Of a DNA stretch of 64,000 nt, positions 41,751-50,926 are shown one piece after another (position 1 is the first letter of the stretch; each line of letters opens with the position of its first letter). The position numbers were made by a program, and so were the translations under genes. This stretch comes from Alteribacillus sp041949975. GTDB lineage: Bacteria > Bacillota > Bacilli > Bacillales > Marinococcaceae. The notes beneath the pieces are model-generated. The model saw nothing but the letters and a program-made list of their open reading frames with translations. It was not told the DNA's origin and searched no databases. The stretch is taken from assembly GCF_041949975.1 (NCBI RefSeq), contig NZ_JBHFQG010000021.1, positions 1-64,000 on the forward strand, read 5' to 3'.

Positions 41751-43171
41751 TTAATCCCGATGAATTTCATTTCAGTCATGTCTTCGATGGCGTATTTGAC
41801 TCCTTCTCTTCCTATTCCGCTTTGTTTGACACCCCCGTATGGGTGATTGTCCTGACGGTATGTGGAAATTTCATTAATCCAGACTCCACCTGTTTCTAAT
41901 CGGTCGGCTACCCGCATAGCGCGGTCGATATCCTTCGTAAACACGCCTGCCTGCAGTCCATAATTGGAGTTATTGGCATAAGCCACCGCTTCATCTTCCT
42001 TTTCAAATGGAATGACAGACACGATGGGAGCAAACACCTCTTCCGCAATAATTTTCATGTTTTCGTCAACGTTGGTCATTATCGTTGGTGTAAGGATCGT
42101 TCCGTTTTGGTCTCCGCCCGTTTCAACGACAGCTCCTTTTGCAGCCGCATCATCAATCCAAAGCTTTGCTCGTTCTGCTTCTTCTTTATTAATCATCGGA
42201 CCAATCTCTGTTTCTTCTTTCTCTGGATCACCGGTGTTTAATGCTTCTGTTTGTTTGATATATTCTTTCAGGAAGCTCTCATAAATGGGTTTTTGCACAT
42301 ATATTCGCTGAGCTGAAATACATACCTGACCAGAAAAAGCAAACGCACCTTTCACTAGTTCTTTCACCGCAGCTTTCATATCCGCATCAGCAAAAATAAG
42401 GTTGGGAGAATTCGAGCCTAGTTCCAGCGTTACTTTTTTAAAACCAGCGTTTTCCTGAATGCTTCTTCCGACCGGCAGGCTTCCGGTAAAGGTAATTTTA
42501 TGCACTTTATTGTGAGTGACGAGCGGGCTTCCTATTTCTTTTCCTGTACCGATTAACAAATTTAATACCCCGTCTGGAAGGCCTGCTTCTTGAAATAAAC
42601 GTACAAGTTTATATGCAGATATGGGTGTTTTTTCAGCAGGTTTAAAAACAATCGTATTGCCAGCTGCTATGGCCGGTGCAATTTTATGAAGCGATAAGTT
42701 CAGCGGGAAGTTAAAAGGCGTAATCGCTCCTACTACTCCTAAAGGTTTTCGCTTGACAATGCCCATTCTATTTTCTCCGCCGATGGCAGCATCCATCGGG
42801 ATGACTTCCCCTGTTATATGTTTTGCAAGCTCAGAAGAAAAACGAAGCACTTGAATCGACCGTTTAATTTCGGATCGGCTGAATGTTATAGGTTTTCCAG
42901 CTTCTTGGACAATGGTTTGGGCAAAGTCTTCAGCCTGCTCTTCTAACAAATCGGCGGCTTTTCTTAGTATATCTGCTCGTTCATGCGCCGGCATACTTTT
43001 CATGGTCGAGTGAAACGTCTCAAAGCTATTATCTACTGCGTCGTTCAAATCGGTTTCCTTCGCTAACGCTAGTTGGGCCACTGTTTCTTGGTTATAAGGG
43101 TGAAGAACCTCCATGGTATCCCGGTTATCTTCTTTTCGTTCAATCCCATTTATAATTGAGCCAATTTGCAT
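41732..43171 (-). CDS. NAD(P)-dependent aldehyde dehydrogenase, 479 aa
   Basis: Classical ALDH fold with catalytic Cys in GAFAFSGQVCISAQR (about residue 280), catalytic Glu in LELGSNSPNLIF and cofactor motif FTGSLPVGRSI. It oxidises an aldehyde to an acid. It starts 15 bp after the stop of the AlsS-like gene (43187) and is the second gene of that unit, so its aldehyde probably arises from the same pathway. AGGAGGATAAAT precedes the ATG. Confidence 0.9.
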   Translation of the reverse strand: MQIGSIINGIERKEDNRDTMEVLHPYNQETVAQLALAKETDLNDAVDNSFETFHSTMKSMPAHERADILRKAADLLEEQAEDFAQTIVQEAGKPITFSRSEIKRSIQVLRFSSELAKHITGEVIPMDAAIGGENRMGIVKRKPLGVVGAITPFNFPLNLSLHKIAPAIAAGNTIVFKPAEKTPISAYKLVRLFQEAGLPDGVLNLLIGTGKEIGSPLVTHNKVHKITFTGSLPVGRSIQENAGFKKVTLELGSNSPNLIFADADMKAAVKELVKGAFAFSGQVCISAQRIYVQKPIYESFLKEYIKQTEALNTGDPEKEETEIGPMINKEEAERAKLWIDDAAAKGAVVETGGDQNGTILTPTIMTNVDENMKIIAEEVFAPIVSVIPFEKEDEAVAYANNSNYGLQAGVFTKDIDRAMRVADRLETGGVWINEISTYRQDNHPYGGVKQSGIGREGVKYAIEDMTEMKFIGIKLNTGE

Positions 43172-43186
43172 ATTTATCCTCCTGTA

Positions 43187-44818
43187 TCAGCAAATAATAT
43201 CTCCTAATTTTTCCGTTAATTTCATGTTCTCGCTGTAATCAACCGCACAATCGATAAGTACAGGTTTATTCATGGCAACCGCTTTTTCCAGCAGCGGTTT
43301 TAAATCATCTGCTTTTTCCACCTGCAGTGCTTCAAATCCATAAGAAGAAGCGAGCTGTACAAAATCAGGGTTTCCAAATTTAATATAGGCCGGGCGGTTA
43401 AAGTTCCTCATTTGGTGCCATTCAATTAATCCAAAGCCTTCATCTCTCCATAACAATACGATGATCGGGAGATTTAACCGTTTGGCTGTTTCTAATTCAG
43501 CGCTTGTCATTTGAAATGCTCCGTCCCCGCAAACGGCTACAACGGTTCGGTCTGGATGGACCATTTTTGCGGCGATGGCACCAGGAACAGCAACCCCCAT
43601 GGAGGCCAGTCCGTTCGAAATAAGGCATGTATTCGGTTCGTACGTATGATACATTCTAGCCATCCACATCTTATGAGCTCCGACATCTGAAATCACGATA
43701 TCTTCTTTATTCATAACGTCCCGCAGATCGGAAATGATTTTTTGAGGTTTTACAGGAAAAGCTGTATCCTTTTTAAATTCTTCTAGTTCATCGAGCGCCT
43801 GTTTTCGAACGTCCAATACCCAATCGTTATCTCGATCCTTCGGCTGTAAAGATTGATTGAGCTTTGCCAGATTGAGCTTCATATCGCCGACAACATTTAA
43901 TGCAGCCGGATAATGAGCATCGGTTTCTGCTTCCTGGGTATCGATGTGTAAAATGGGGACTTTGCCTTCTGGGTTCCAATTTTTTGGAGGATATTCAGCC
44001 ATATCAAAACCGATGGCAATAATTAAATCGGCTCCGCTAAATCCGCATGTGATATAATCTTTGCCGCCTATACCTGCCGTTAATAAGCTTCGTTCGTCTT
44101 CCCAGGATAAGGCTCCTTTTCCCATAAACGAATGAACAACAGGGATATTTGTTTTATCAACGAGTGCGCGCAAACTCTTTGCTGCCTCCCCTCTTGTTAC
44201 TCCGTTTCCTGCTAATATAAGCGGATGATGAGCTTTTTCGATCAGGGAAGCCGCCTTTACTATCACCTCGCTGCCAGCTTGGGTTAACGTGTGTTCTGTT
44301 TTTTCTAACGGGGACGCGTCAATCTGCATGCTCGCTATATCTTCTGGCACATCAATATGAGCGGCTCCTTTTTTAGCCGCTGTGGCAACCTGAAATGCTT
44401 TTCTTATCACTTCCGGCACCGTTTCTCCTTTTTTAATTTGCGTGCTCCATTTGGTTACAGGATCATATACCGAGACTAAATCATAGTACTGATGAGAAAT
44501 TTTATGCTGCCGGTATAATCCTGCCTGCCCCGTTATCGCAACAATCGGGTTTAAATCCATATTGCTGTTGGCAACCCCTGTTAAAAGATTCGTTGCTCCT
44601 GGTCCTAGCGTCGCTAAACAGACCCCCGGCTTTCCTGTTAATCTTCCGTAAGTACCAGCTATAAAAGCTGCCCCGGTTTCGTGTCTTGTGACAATAAATT
44701 CAATGCTGGAATCAAGTAACGCATCCATGATGTCTATGTTTTCTTCACCTGGCACGCCAAACATGTATTCGACGCCTTCTTTTTCTAAACATTTTATGAT
44801 CAATTCTGATACTTTCAC
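43187..44818 (-). CDS. Thiamine-diphosphate enzyme, acetolactate synthase-like
   Basis: About 543 aa. N-terminal PYR domain with catalytic Glu in VTRHETGAAFIAG, central domain with GKGALSWE, and C-terminal PP domain with the ThDP motif GDGAFQ...ETAKRLNLPIIVLLWRD. Resembles anabolic or catabolic acetolactate synthase large subunits; no small subunit gene is adjacent, as for catabolic AlsS. The GTG at 44818 is chosen (6 nt after AAGGGTG). Forms a unit with the ALDH gene. The substrates (pyruvate, or another 2-oxoacid) are inferred. Confidence 0.82.
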   Translation of the reverse strand: MKVSELIIKCLEKEGVEYMFGVPGEENIDIMDALLDSSIEFIVTRHETGAAFIAGTYGRLTGKPGVCLATLGPGATNLLTGVANSNMDLNPIVAITGQAGLYRQHKISHQYYDLVSVYDPVTKWSTQIKKGETVPEVIRKAFQVATAAKKGAAHIDVPEDIASMQIDASPLEKTEHTLTQAGSEVIVKAASLIEKAHHPLILAGNGVTRGEAAKSLRALVDKTNIPVVHSFMGKGALSWEDERSLLTAGIGGKDYITCGFSGADLIIAIGFDMAEYPPKNWNPEGKVPILHIDTQEAETDAHYPAALNVVGDMKLNLAKLNQSLQPKDRDNDWVLDVRKQALDELEEFKKDTAFPVKPQKIISDLRDVMNKEDIVISDVGAHKMWMARMYHTYEPNTCLISNGLASMGVAVPGAIAAKMVHPDRTVVAVCGDGAFQMTSAELETAKRLNLPIIVLLWRDEGFGLIEWHQMRNFNRPAYIKFGNPDFVQLASSYGFEALQVEKADDLKPLLEKAVAMNKPVLIDCAVDYSENMKLTEKLGDIIC

Positions 44819-45020
44819 GTCACACACCCTTTTTAGTTTAAGGTCCTGTACGCTTAGTATTTTCTGTAATAAACCATATTTTTAAACGATTATTTTCAAA
44901 AGATTTGTTTTTGCATTAATGTTCCCTGTCATCACAAATACTGCGAACACTTAAAAAAGGTGGCAAGAATCAGCTTCATCTTCTTCAAACCAAGAATGAG
45001 TACAGGGGTTTTTGTTCAAA

Positions 45021-45062
45021 AAAATCGTACCCAGCCTTAAACTAGCTGGATACGATTTTTTA
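45021..45062 (-). terminator. Terminator of the 29-aa gene
   Basis: AAAATCGTACCCAGC pairs with GCTGGATACGATTTT (one mismatch); on the minus strand TTTTTTT follows. It overlaps the stop codon. Confidence 0.9.
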
Positions 45063-45149
45063 ATAGCCTCTTCGTCTTCGTGTTAATAATCGTTTTCCAT
45101 ATCGAAACAAATATCCAATTATCGCTGTTTTTATAAATTTTTTTATCAT
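45060..45149 (-). CDS. 29-aa basic amphipathic peptide
   Basis: GGGAGGAAAGCAAT precedes ATG 45149. Product MIKKFIKTAIIGYLFRYGKR with a LLTRRRRGY tail: a cationic helix of mixed hydrophobic and Lys/Arg residues, ending in four Arg. A strong terminator follows immediately. Small membrane-binding or antimicrobial-like properties are suggested by composition only. Confidence 0.55.
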   Translation of the reverse strand: MIKKFIKTAIIGYLFRYGKRLLTRRRRGY

Positions 45150-45173
45150 ATTGCTTTCCTCCCTGCTGGGTGG

Positions 45174-45374
45174 TTATTTTTTTAAATTTTTATCGATTCC
45201 CGCCTGGATTTCTTTGTTTTTCTTATGATCCTTTTCTCTTTCTTTTTCTACTTCAATTTTCTTTTCCACGCTTCTTTTATATTCTTCTTGGGTGACGCCG
45301 TGGGATTTGTGCATGCTTTTTTCTAAGTTCTCTGTTGTTTCGAGATGATGGTTTGATTTTTTTTCGTCTGTCAT
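45174..45374 (-). CDS. Hydrophilic Lys/Glu-rich protein, 66 aa
   Basis: AAGGAGGCAATACATC precedes ATG 45374. Almost all charged residues, His-rich at the start (KKSNHHLETTE), helical and probably natively flexible. It is 24 bp upstream of the 29-aa gene on the same strand, so the two may be co-transcribed. No family recognised. Confidence 0.6.
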   Translation of the reverse strand: MTDEKKSNHHLETTENLEKSMHKSHGVTQEEYKRSVEKKIEVEKEREKDHKKNKEIQAGIDKNLKK

Positions 45375-45495
45375 GATGTATTGCCTCCTTCTTTGTTTTT
45401 ACTATTCCTGATTTTTTCAAGCTTTAAACCTGTAACGCTTCTCAAAAAAACAGGCTTTCTGTAGAATGGTGATCAAGGTGGAAAGGAGAGAAAAC

Positions 45496-46391
45496 ATGGA
45501 ACGTATTCGTATTTCAGAGGATTTGTCCTTTTCTTCTGTCATTCATGGTTTATGGAGATTGGATGAATGGAAGCTTTCAACAAAAGAGCTGCAGGTTTTG
45601 ACTCGAGTGGAACATAGAACAAGGCATTACTACATTTGATCATGCAGATATTTATGGAAGCTACACCTGTGAGGAAATTTTTGGAGAGGTGTTAAAAGAA
45701 AAGCTAACTCTTCGAAAGAAGATGGAGCTCGTTACAAAGTGCGGCATCGTCCTGCCCTCTGAGAACCGCCCCGAGCATAGAACGCATCATTACCATACAA
45801 GCAAAAGCCATATTATTGCGTCTGCAGAGCGTTCGCTTCAAAACCTACGTACGGATTATATTGACACCCTGCTTATTCATCGACCTGACCCACTAATACA
45901 TCCCGCTGAAATTGCAGATGCGTTTAATGTATAAAGAAGGGAAAGTACGCACATTTGGGGTTTCTAACTTCAAACCACACCAGCTTCGCATGATGGAAGC
46001 ACACATGGATATGAACCTCGTTACGAATCAAGTGGAAGTGTCTGCTTATACACTCGAAAACATATGGGACGGTACCCTCGATTATGCGTAGAAAAAAATA
46101 TGCCTTTGATGGTCTAGTCGCCGCTCGCAGGAGGAAAAATCTTTACGAGCTCCGATGATAAAGCTATTCGGATTCGACAGGCAGCTGAAAAAGCAGCCTC
46201 AGAAATAGGAGCTTCTTCTATCGATGAAGTACTACGCCTGGATTTTTCAGCATCCAGCTAAAGTTATGCCAATTACAGGCTCTCATAAAAAACATCGCAT
46301 TGAAGCGGCGCTTCGCGGCAGTGAATACACTCTTCCCCGCGATCAGTGGTTTGAGATTCTGCATGCTTCAATGGGCCATGATGTTCCTTGA
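45496..46391 (+). pseudogene. Aldo/keto reductase, decayed
   Basis: A good start (GGAAAGGAGAGAAAAC ATG) opens RIRISEDLSFSSVIHGLWRL, then one extra base at about 45600 shifts frame to LEWNIEQG and FDHADIYGSYTCEEIFG. Further shifts occur at about 45920 and 46220, and two TAG codons (about 46089 and 46115) interrupt the part with SPLAGGKIF. The ancestral protein (HADIYG, KCGIVL, GVSNFKPHQ, ITGSHKKHRI) is a typical aldo/keto reductase of about 300 aa. At least three frameshifts plus stops show clear decay. Confidence 0.9.
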
Positions 46392-46413
46392 TTTACTTAT
46401 AAGTTATAGTACT

Positions 46414-46449
46414 AAAAAGCTGTCCGGCTGCAAAACCGGACAGCCTTTT
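46414..46449. terminator. Bidirectional terminator
   Basis: GCTGTCCGG (46419-46427) pairs with CCGGACAGC (46436-46444); AAAAA and TTTTT flank it. Confidence 0.85.
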
Positions 46450-46453
46450 TGTA

Positions 46454-46786
46454 TCAATTTTCCGGAACCCCGAGGGCAATTTTTGCATAGCGGGACATTT
46501 TGCTTTTATCCCATGGCGGATTCCATACGATTTCTACGTCAATTTCATTAATTTCTCCAAATTCCTGAAGCTCTTTTAGAGCCGATTTAATATCATTGAC
46601 AATTGTTCCGGCAAGTGGGCATCCCATTGCTGTCAGCGTCATTGTAACAAACACATTGTTCTTTTCATCAAGGTCCACCCCGTAAACAAGCCCTAAGTTT
46701 ATAATGTCCACACCAAGTTCGGGGTCAATGACATTTTCAAGCTCTGCATAAATGCGGTCAATCAGTTCTTGTTTTTCTTCAGACAT
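46454..46786 (-). CDS. MIP18/SufT-type Fe-S assembly factor (YitW-like)
   Basis: 110 aa, full-length DUF59/MIP18 protein. Conserved VIDPELGVDIINLGLVYG, then the Cys motif MTLTAMGCPLAG and a C-terminal WNPPWDKSKMS. Such proteins help load or transfer Fe-S clusters, or act in ring-opening carboxylation systems. Start follows GGAGGTGAACGG. Monocistronic; ends at a shared terminator with the decayed reductase gene. Confidence 0.87.
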   Translation of the reverse strand: MSEEKQELIDRIYAELENVIDPELGVDIINLGLVYGVDLDEKNNVFVTMTLTAMGCPLAGTIVNDIKSALKELQEFGEINEIDVEIVWNPPWDKSKMSRYAKIALGVPEN

Positions 46787-47022
46787 CCGTTCACCTCCTG
46801 CTTTGCCTTATCTTTACTGTACCAAATATTCTGGTTTTTCTAAATGACTTTGCATTTTTTCATTCTTATCTCTATGCCTACCGCTTGTCCTTGTAGTATA
46901 CTATTTCTTGTTATGTGACATGCATTTTATTTGATAATAATACCCGGTTCCCTATATAGTAAAACGTATGGCACCGGATTCATTTCAATAAGTACTGAAC
47001 GATTAAATGGGAGGGAAAATTA

Positions 47023-47394
47023 TTGATATGGCCCATCGCTTTACTAGGAATTTTCTTTATTGTGGTTTTTTATAGACGATGGATACCGGTCCCAGGTATA
47101 AAGTGTGCACCGCTGCCAAAAAAGCTTACAGCAGATATGGTTATTCTTGATATCAGGGATTACCAGGAGGCCGACCGCTATCCAGTAAAAGGTGCTTATA
47201 CTTTGCCGTATCCGTATTTAAAGCGCTATTTGGACACGATTAATTCCAATAAGATATTTCTTGTTGCTCCGGACAAAGTGTCCAAAAATCTAAGTATTCG
47301 TCTCCTGCAAAAACACGGCATCACTGTCAGCAATTTTGCCGTTGTTCGTGGAGACCGCCATGCCTCCCAGCCGATAAAAGCCCACTGCAGCTAG
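47023..47394 (+). CDS. Membrane-anchored rhodanese-like protein without a catalytic cysteine
   Basis: 123 aa. Residues 1-18 are a hydrophobic anchor (IWPIALLGIFFIVVFYRR), then a rhodanese-like domain (LTADMVILDIRDYQEADRYPVKGAYTLPYPYLKRYLD). Where rhodanese domains carry the active Cys (CxxGxRS), this protein has VAPDKVSKNLSIRLLQKHG, so sulfur transfer is not expected. TTG start 47023 with GGGAGGG upstream. It may bind a partner protein or sulfurated compound. Confidence 0.65.
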   Translation: MIWPIALLGIFFIVVFYRRWIPVPGIKCAPLPKKLTADMVILDIRDYQEADRYPVKGAYTLPYPYLKRYLDTINSNKIFLVAPDKVSKNLSIRLLQKHGITVSNFAVVRGDRHASQPIKAHCS

Positions 47395-48055
47395 AAAAGG
47401 ATGGTTGATTGAGCGGGCATCCGACGGATGGATATTGGCTCATTGGTAACGGACACAGGTTCAGACGTAATCGCGGACAGAGATTCCATTATTTGCTGAA
47501 AAACGCTACCATCAGGCCTTCCCTTTTTTATTTAAAGGAACGGAATGAATGTCAGCGCCGTACCCGAAACAGCGCCCGAGCGAAGCTGTCTCAAAAAGCC
47601 CTGTATGGTAAACAGCCGGTCGCACGAACGGCTGTTTTGCTTAGATTTCTTTTTTCTGAAAAGGAGTTCCCTCACAAAGCGGCGCCTCTCGCTCGATTTG
47701 ACTTTCTCGAGCAGGAGCTACCGCAACACCCCTGAAATCAAAGTAAACATGACTTCAAAATCCTTTATTGGCTACCGTTCCTCCTCGCTTGCTCCTGACC
47801 GGGTTCTAAGATCCGTTCTTGATGACCGTTTCTCCATTCTTCCTCCGGTTCCACCTTGGCAAGATCCTTACTTAGCGAAGGTGGCACAGCGTACTAATCA
47901 TATGCATTACTTCAAGAAAGAAAATCAGGTTAACTTCATTCTGAGACAATCCCTTTTGCCTTATTATTTCCCCTTCTAAACCCATGTTTTCCCTCGTATA
48001 TATAGTACGACACGCCGGCATCAGATCGGTCATTTTGGAAAACTGGGGGGCTATC
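47395..48055. mobile_element. Gene-poor region with a MITE-like element (about 47584-47954)
   Basis: AGCTGTCTCAAAAAGCC (from 47584) and ATTCTGAGACAATCCC (to about 47954) are approximate inverted ends. The first 60 bp after the left end are a hairpin AAACAGCCG...CGGCTGTTTTGC, as in the element at 57262-57546, and later GCGGCGC...CGAGCAGG...CCGCAACA is also shared. Overlapping open frames here lack ribosome sites. A family B-like unit (GGACACAGGTTCAGACG) lies near 47452. Otherwise nothing seen. Confidence 0.5.
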
Positions 48056-48907
48056 ATGAATCAGCTCACAAAGCGCTTTCCGTTGGTTTTAACGAATTAT
48101 ATGGATATTGAACCATTTAGCGAGCGTATAAAAATTTATGCGCTGCCAAAGGAAGAAGAAATGCCTCTGTTTCTTCAATCCTTAAAACGAGTTGCAATAG
48201 CCAAGCAATGCGGTAAACTGATTTTATATGTAAAAAAACAGGATCGAACGAGGAAATCATTAAAACTTTTTCAGCTTGAAGGGGCTATTAAAGGTTTTTT
48301 TCAAGGAGAAGATGCATTTATTTATTCGTTATTTCTAAACCGATCCCGAAGCCGTACAGTAGATGCTACCCGGGAAAAATGGGTGATGGAGCAGGCGGCA
48401 AAAGTGACCAAAAAAGCAGGCAGACCGCTTCTGCCCGCTAATTATACGATGCGCCGCCCCACCGAGAAAGATGCCGAAGAAATGTCTCGGTTATACCGTT
48501 CGGTTTTTAAAACCTATCCGACCCCAATGCATGACCCGGAATTTATCCGGGATGTGATGAAAAACCAGGTTTTTTTTACAGTTATAGAGCATAAAGGCCG
48601 GATTATCAGTGCCTGTTCGGTAGATGTTCTCCCAGCGTTTCAATCAGCCGAAATGAGTGACTGCGCTACAATGGAAGAACACCGTAACCGCGGGCTGCTC
48701 TCCTACCAATTTTCTTTTTTAATTCGGCTGATGCAGAAAAAAGGCTTATGGACGCTGTTTTCGTATTCTCGTTCTCTTTCGCTTGGCATGAATGTAGTGA
48801 ACGTCTATCATGGATTTACTTATGGAGGACGAATGATCTGCAACAGCAACATTTCCGGCCAGCTTGAGTCGATGAATATTTGGTACAAACAGCTTCGCAG
48901 AACGTAA
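48056..48907 (+). CDS. ablB: Beta-lysine N6-acetyltransferase (AblB/YodP)
   Basis: 283 aa from ATG 48056 (GGGGGGCTATC upstream; earlier start at 48001 has no site). The C-terminal half is a GNAT domain: NYTMRRPTEKDAEEMSRLYRSVF, VFFTVIEHKGRIISACS, MEEHRNRGLLSYQF. The N-terminal half matches the YodP family. AblB acetylates beta-lysine to N6-acetyl-beta-lysine, a compatible solute in salt-stressed cells. The usual partner ablA (lysine 2,3-aminomutase) is not adjacent; the DNA before it is repeat DNA. Ends 4 bp from the convergent 48912-50885 gene. Confidence 0.82.
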   Translation: MNQLTKRFPLVLTNYMDIEPFSERIKIYALPKEEEMPLFLQSLKRVAIAKQCGKLILYVKKQDRTRKSLKLFQLEGAIKGFFQGEDAFIYSLFLNRSRSRTVDATREKWVMEQAAKVTKKAGRPLLPANYTMRRPTEKDAEEMSRLYRSVFKTYPTPMHDPEFIRDVMKNQVFFTVIEHKGRIISACSVDVLPAFQSAEMSDCATMEEHRNRGLLSYQFSFLIRLMQKKGLWTLFSYSRSLSLGMNVVNVYHGFTYGGRMICNSNISGQLESMNIWYKQLRRT

Positions 48908-48911
48908 TCTT

Positions 48912-50885
48912 TTACAGCCACTGAAACTCTTGGCCCCAGCTCTCTCTAGCAAGGCGTTCGATCTCTTCTACATTTTTTTCGTCAACCGCAAAGGAATCAC
49001 CTTGTTCATAAGGGTTGTAATGAAAAGCATACAACCGTGAAACAAATTCATGAAATGGAAGAGAAGATTCTCCTTCGATCTCATCATGTCCCTGAACTGC
49101 AGGTTCAATGCCCTGCCCCCAATTTTGAGAACTGTCATTGTTAGGATTATAAAAATACACGCGGTAATTCCCTTCAGGGTCTTGTGCAATCCGTTGAATA
49201 GTTATCGCGTGAAACCCTAAAAAGTTCCCATAAACAGTAGTAATAGCGATCCCTACTGGATTTGGATAAATCATTTCATGGCCTTCATTATATTCCGGAT
49301 GATGCGTTGCATAAAACAACCTCACAAATCCCTGATAATCTACGATATTCTGCGTATTATGCTGAAATACTTTGCTGAAGCCTTTAGGAATCCAGTCCCC
49401 GTAAAACGCTGGATTCACCCATTTATGAGGGTCATCTCCTCTAAATTGTACACGTCGAACCATTTCCGCATAAATTCTATCTAAATGAGGGACCAGCACG
49501 AGCGACACGGGATCTAACTCTTCATGCAGCTCCGGCGCAAGCCCTCCTGGCAAATTCTTTGAGTGAATCGGCTGACCTTCAAAGTTGATATCAATGTCCC
49601 CATCACGCGCTGCTCTTGGGATTAATTCGAGCAAATATCCTGGAGCATGGATGGACCACAAGCTTAAAGCCCTTGCGCTTTGACAGGTTGGATTCAACCC
49701 TTGCCCTATTCCAAGCGGCTGACCGAGTACACTCATTACGCCTGCTACTAATATATCGTTTGCAGTGAGTCCTTCCTTTTTGCTATGCGTCACATCCATT
49801 AGCGTATTACGAACATCCTGAAGAATATCCAGTTCAATTAACCGTCTTAATCCGGGTTTTACAGGAGTTTGTGACAACACCCCCCGTTCTAAAAGGCATG
49901 CCAGGCCGTACATCGATTGTCTTGTAGGTATGTGAACCGCAACTTTAATTAATTGCTTTACCATGTCATAATGTTCTTCGAGATGTGAATAGGCGCTATC
50001 ACTCAGCCCCAATGCATTTTTCATCATTTCTTTCTTTTCTTTCCGGCACAAATGCCGCAGTAATATAACATGATAAGGAGAAACAAGTCCAGTATCGTGC
50101 AAGGAGTCACCGAATGCTTTTGCTTCGTCTTCAAGTTCTTCATCACTTAATTCTTTTAGCTGCTGCCTGTATTGTCCATAATCCTCATGTTCTCTGCTTA
50201 ATGGGGTAAGCGTAGAAATAGCATAATGAAAACGCTCGATTTCCTTTCTGTCTTCTTCTTCAACATCTTCATGCATCAGTTGTTCCGCTTTTCGAATCAT
50301 TAAACGAATGCGGTTGGTCATGATCGGACGCTGTACGGTGAGTCGTTTGATTTCTGAAATAAGCGTGCTCGAAATGGACTTGAGCGTCAACTCATCCACA
50401 ACCAGCTCGAACAGCCGCTGCGCTCTTTCTGTTTCTTTTCCTTGTTCGTCTCCGTCTTCCTCTACTTCTTCTGGAAAAATAAAATCTAGATTGTTTGCCA
50501 TGACCTCGTTTAAATATTCATTTGCTTCTTCTGCTGTAACGTTAGAATGAGTATATTTTTCTTTTGCAAGCGCCAGCATACGAAGTTCGCTCAAGAGCGC
50601 CACAATCGATTCGACGCCATCTACCCGTAAAGAGCCGTTCACTAACGCCGGCTGCAGTTTAGATGGGTCTTCCCACGCCCCCCCTTCAAACAAACCAGCT
50701 TCTTCGAATTTCGGCGCATATTCATATAACTTCCTTATACCTTCTCGTGTTTCCGCTAACTTTTTCGCCACTTGAAACACATGATTTTGATACATTTCTT
50801 TTGCATACGGTGCTGCCTGATTTAAATTATTAAACGCAGCTTCAAATGTGCTTGATACTCCACCAGTATTCATTTGTACGGCCAT
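48912..50885 (-). CDS. Uncharacterised 657-aa protein with papain-like Cys-His-Asn pattern
   Basis: Full-length, soluble, acidic. Residues 1-300 are helical. The C-terminal half contains GLNPTCQSARALSLW (Cys401), FLGFHAITIQRI (His559) and YFYNPNNDSSQNWG (Asn580/582). This Cys, His, Asn order and the Asn-Pro-xx-W context resemble papain/calpain-like and transglutaminase-type cysteine hydrolases. This is pattern reading, not a confirmed family. The gene is 41 bp after the ATP-grasp gene on the same strand, so the pair is an operon: one could make an amide bond and the other process it. I do not recognise the family by name. Confidence 0.7.
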   Translation of the reverse strand: MAVQMNTGGVSSTFEAAFNNLNQAAPYAKEMYQNHVFQVAKKLAETREGIRKLYEYAPKFEEAGLFEGGAWEDPSKLQPALVNGSLRVDGVESIVALLSELRMLALAKEKYTHSNVTAEEANEYLNEVMANNLDFIFPEEVEEDGDEQGKETERAQRLFELVVDELTLKSISSTLISEIKRLTVQRPIMTNRIRLMIRKAEQLMHEDVEEEDRKEIERFHYAISTLTPLSREHEDYGQYRQQLKELSDEELEDEAKAFGDSLHDTGLVSPYHVILLRHLCRKEKKEMMKNALGLSDSAYSHLEEHYDMVKQLIKVAVHIPTRQSMYGLACLLERGVLSQTPVKPGLRRLIELDILQDVRNTLMDVTHSKKEGLTANDILVAGVMSVLGQPLGIGQGLNPTCQSARALSLWSIHAPGYLLELIPRAARDGDIDINFEGQPIHSKNLPGGLAPELHEELDPVSLVLVPHLDRIYAEMVRRVQFRGDDPHKWVNPAFYGDWIPKGFSKVFQHNTQNIVDYQGFVRLFYATHHPEYNEGHEMIYPNPVGIAITTVYGNFLGFHAITIQRIAQDPEGNYRVYFYNPNNDSSQNWGQGIEPAVQGHDEIEGESSLPFHEFVSRLYAFHYNPYEQGDSFAVDEKNVEEIERLARESWGQEFQWL

Positions 50886-50926
50886 ACCTTTCCCACCTTT
50901 GCTTCATCAATTTTTTGTATATTTAC

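Noticed and set aside
47545..47979. 144-aa open frame before ablB as a gene, perhaps ablA
   Set aside because: It covers the MITE-like element, shows no radical-SAM motif and overlaps another frame; no convincing similarity to lysine 2,3-aminomutase.
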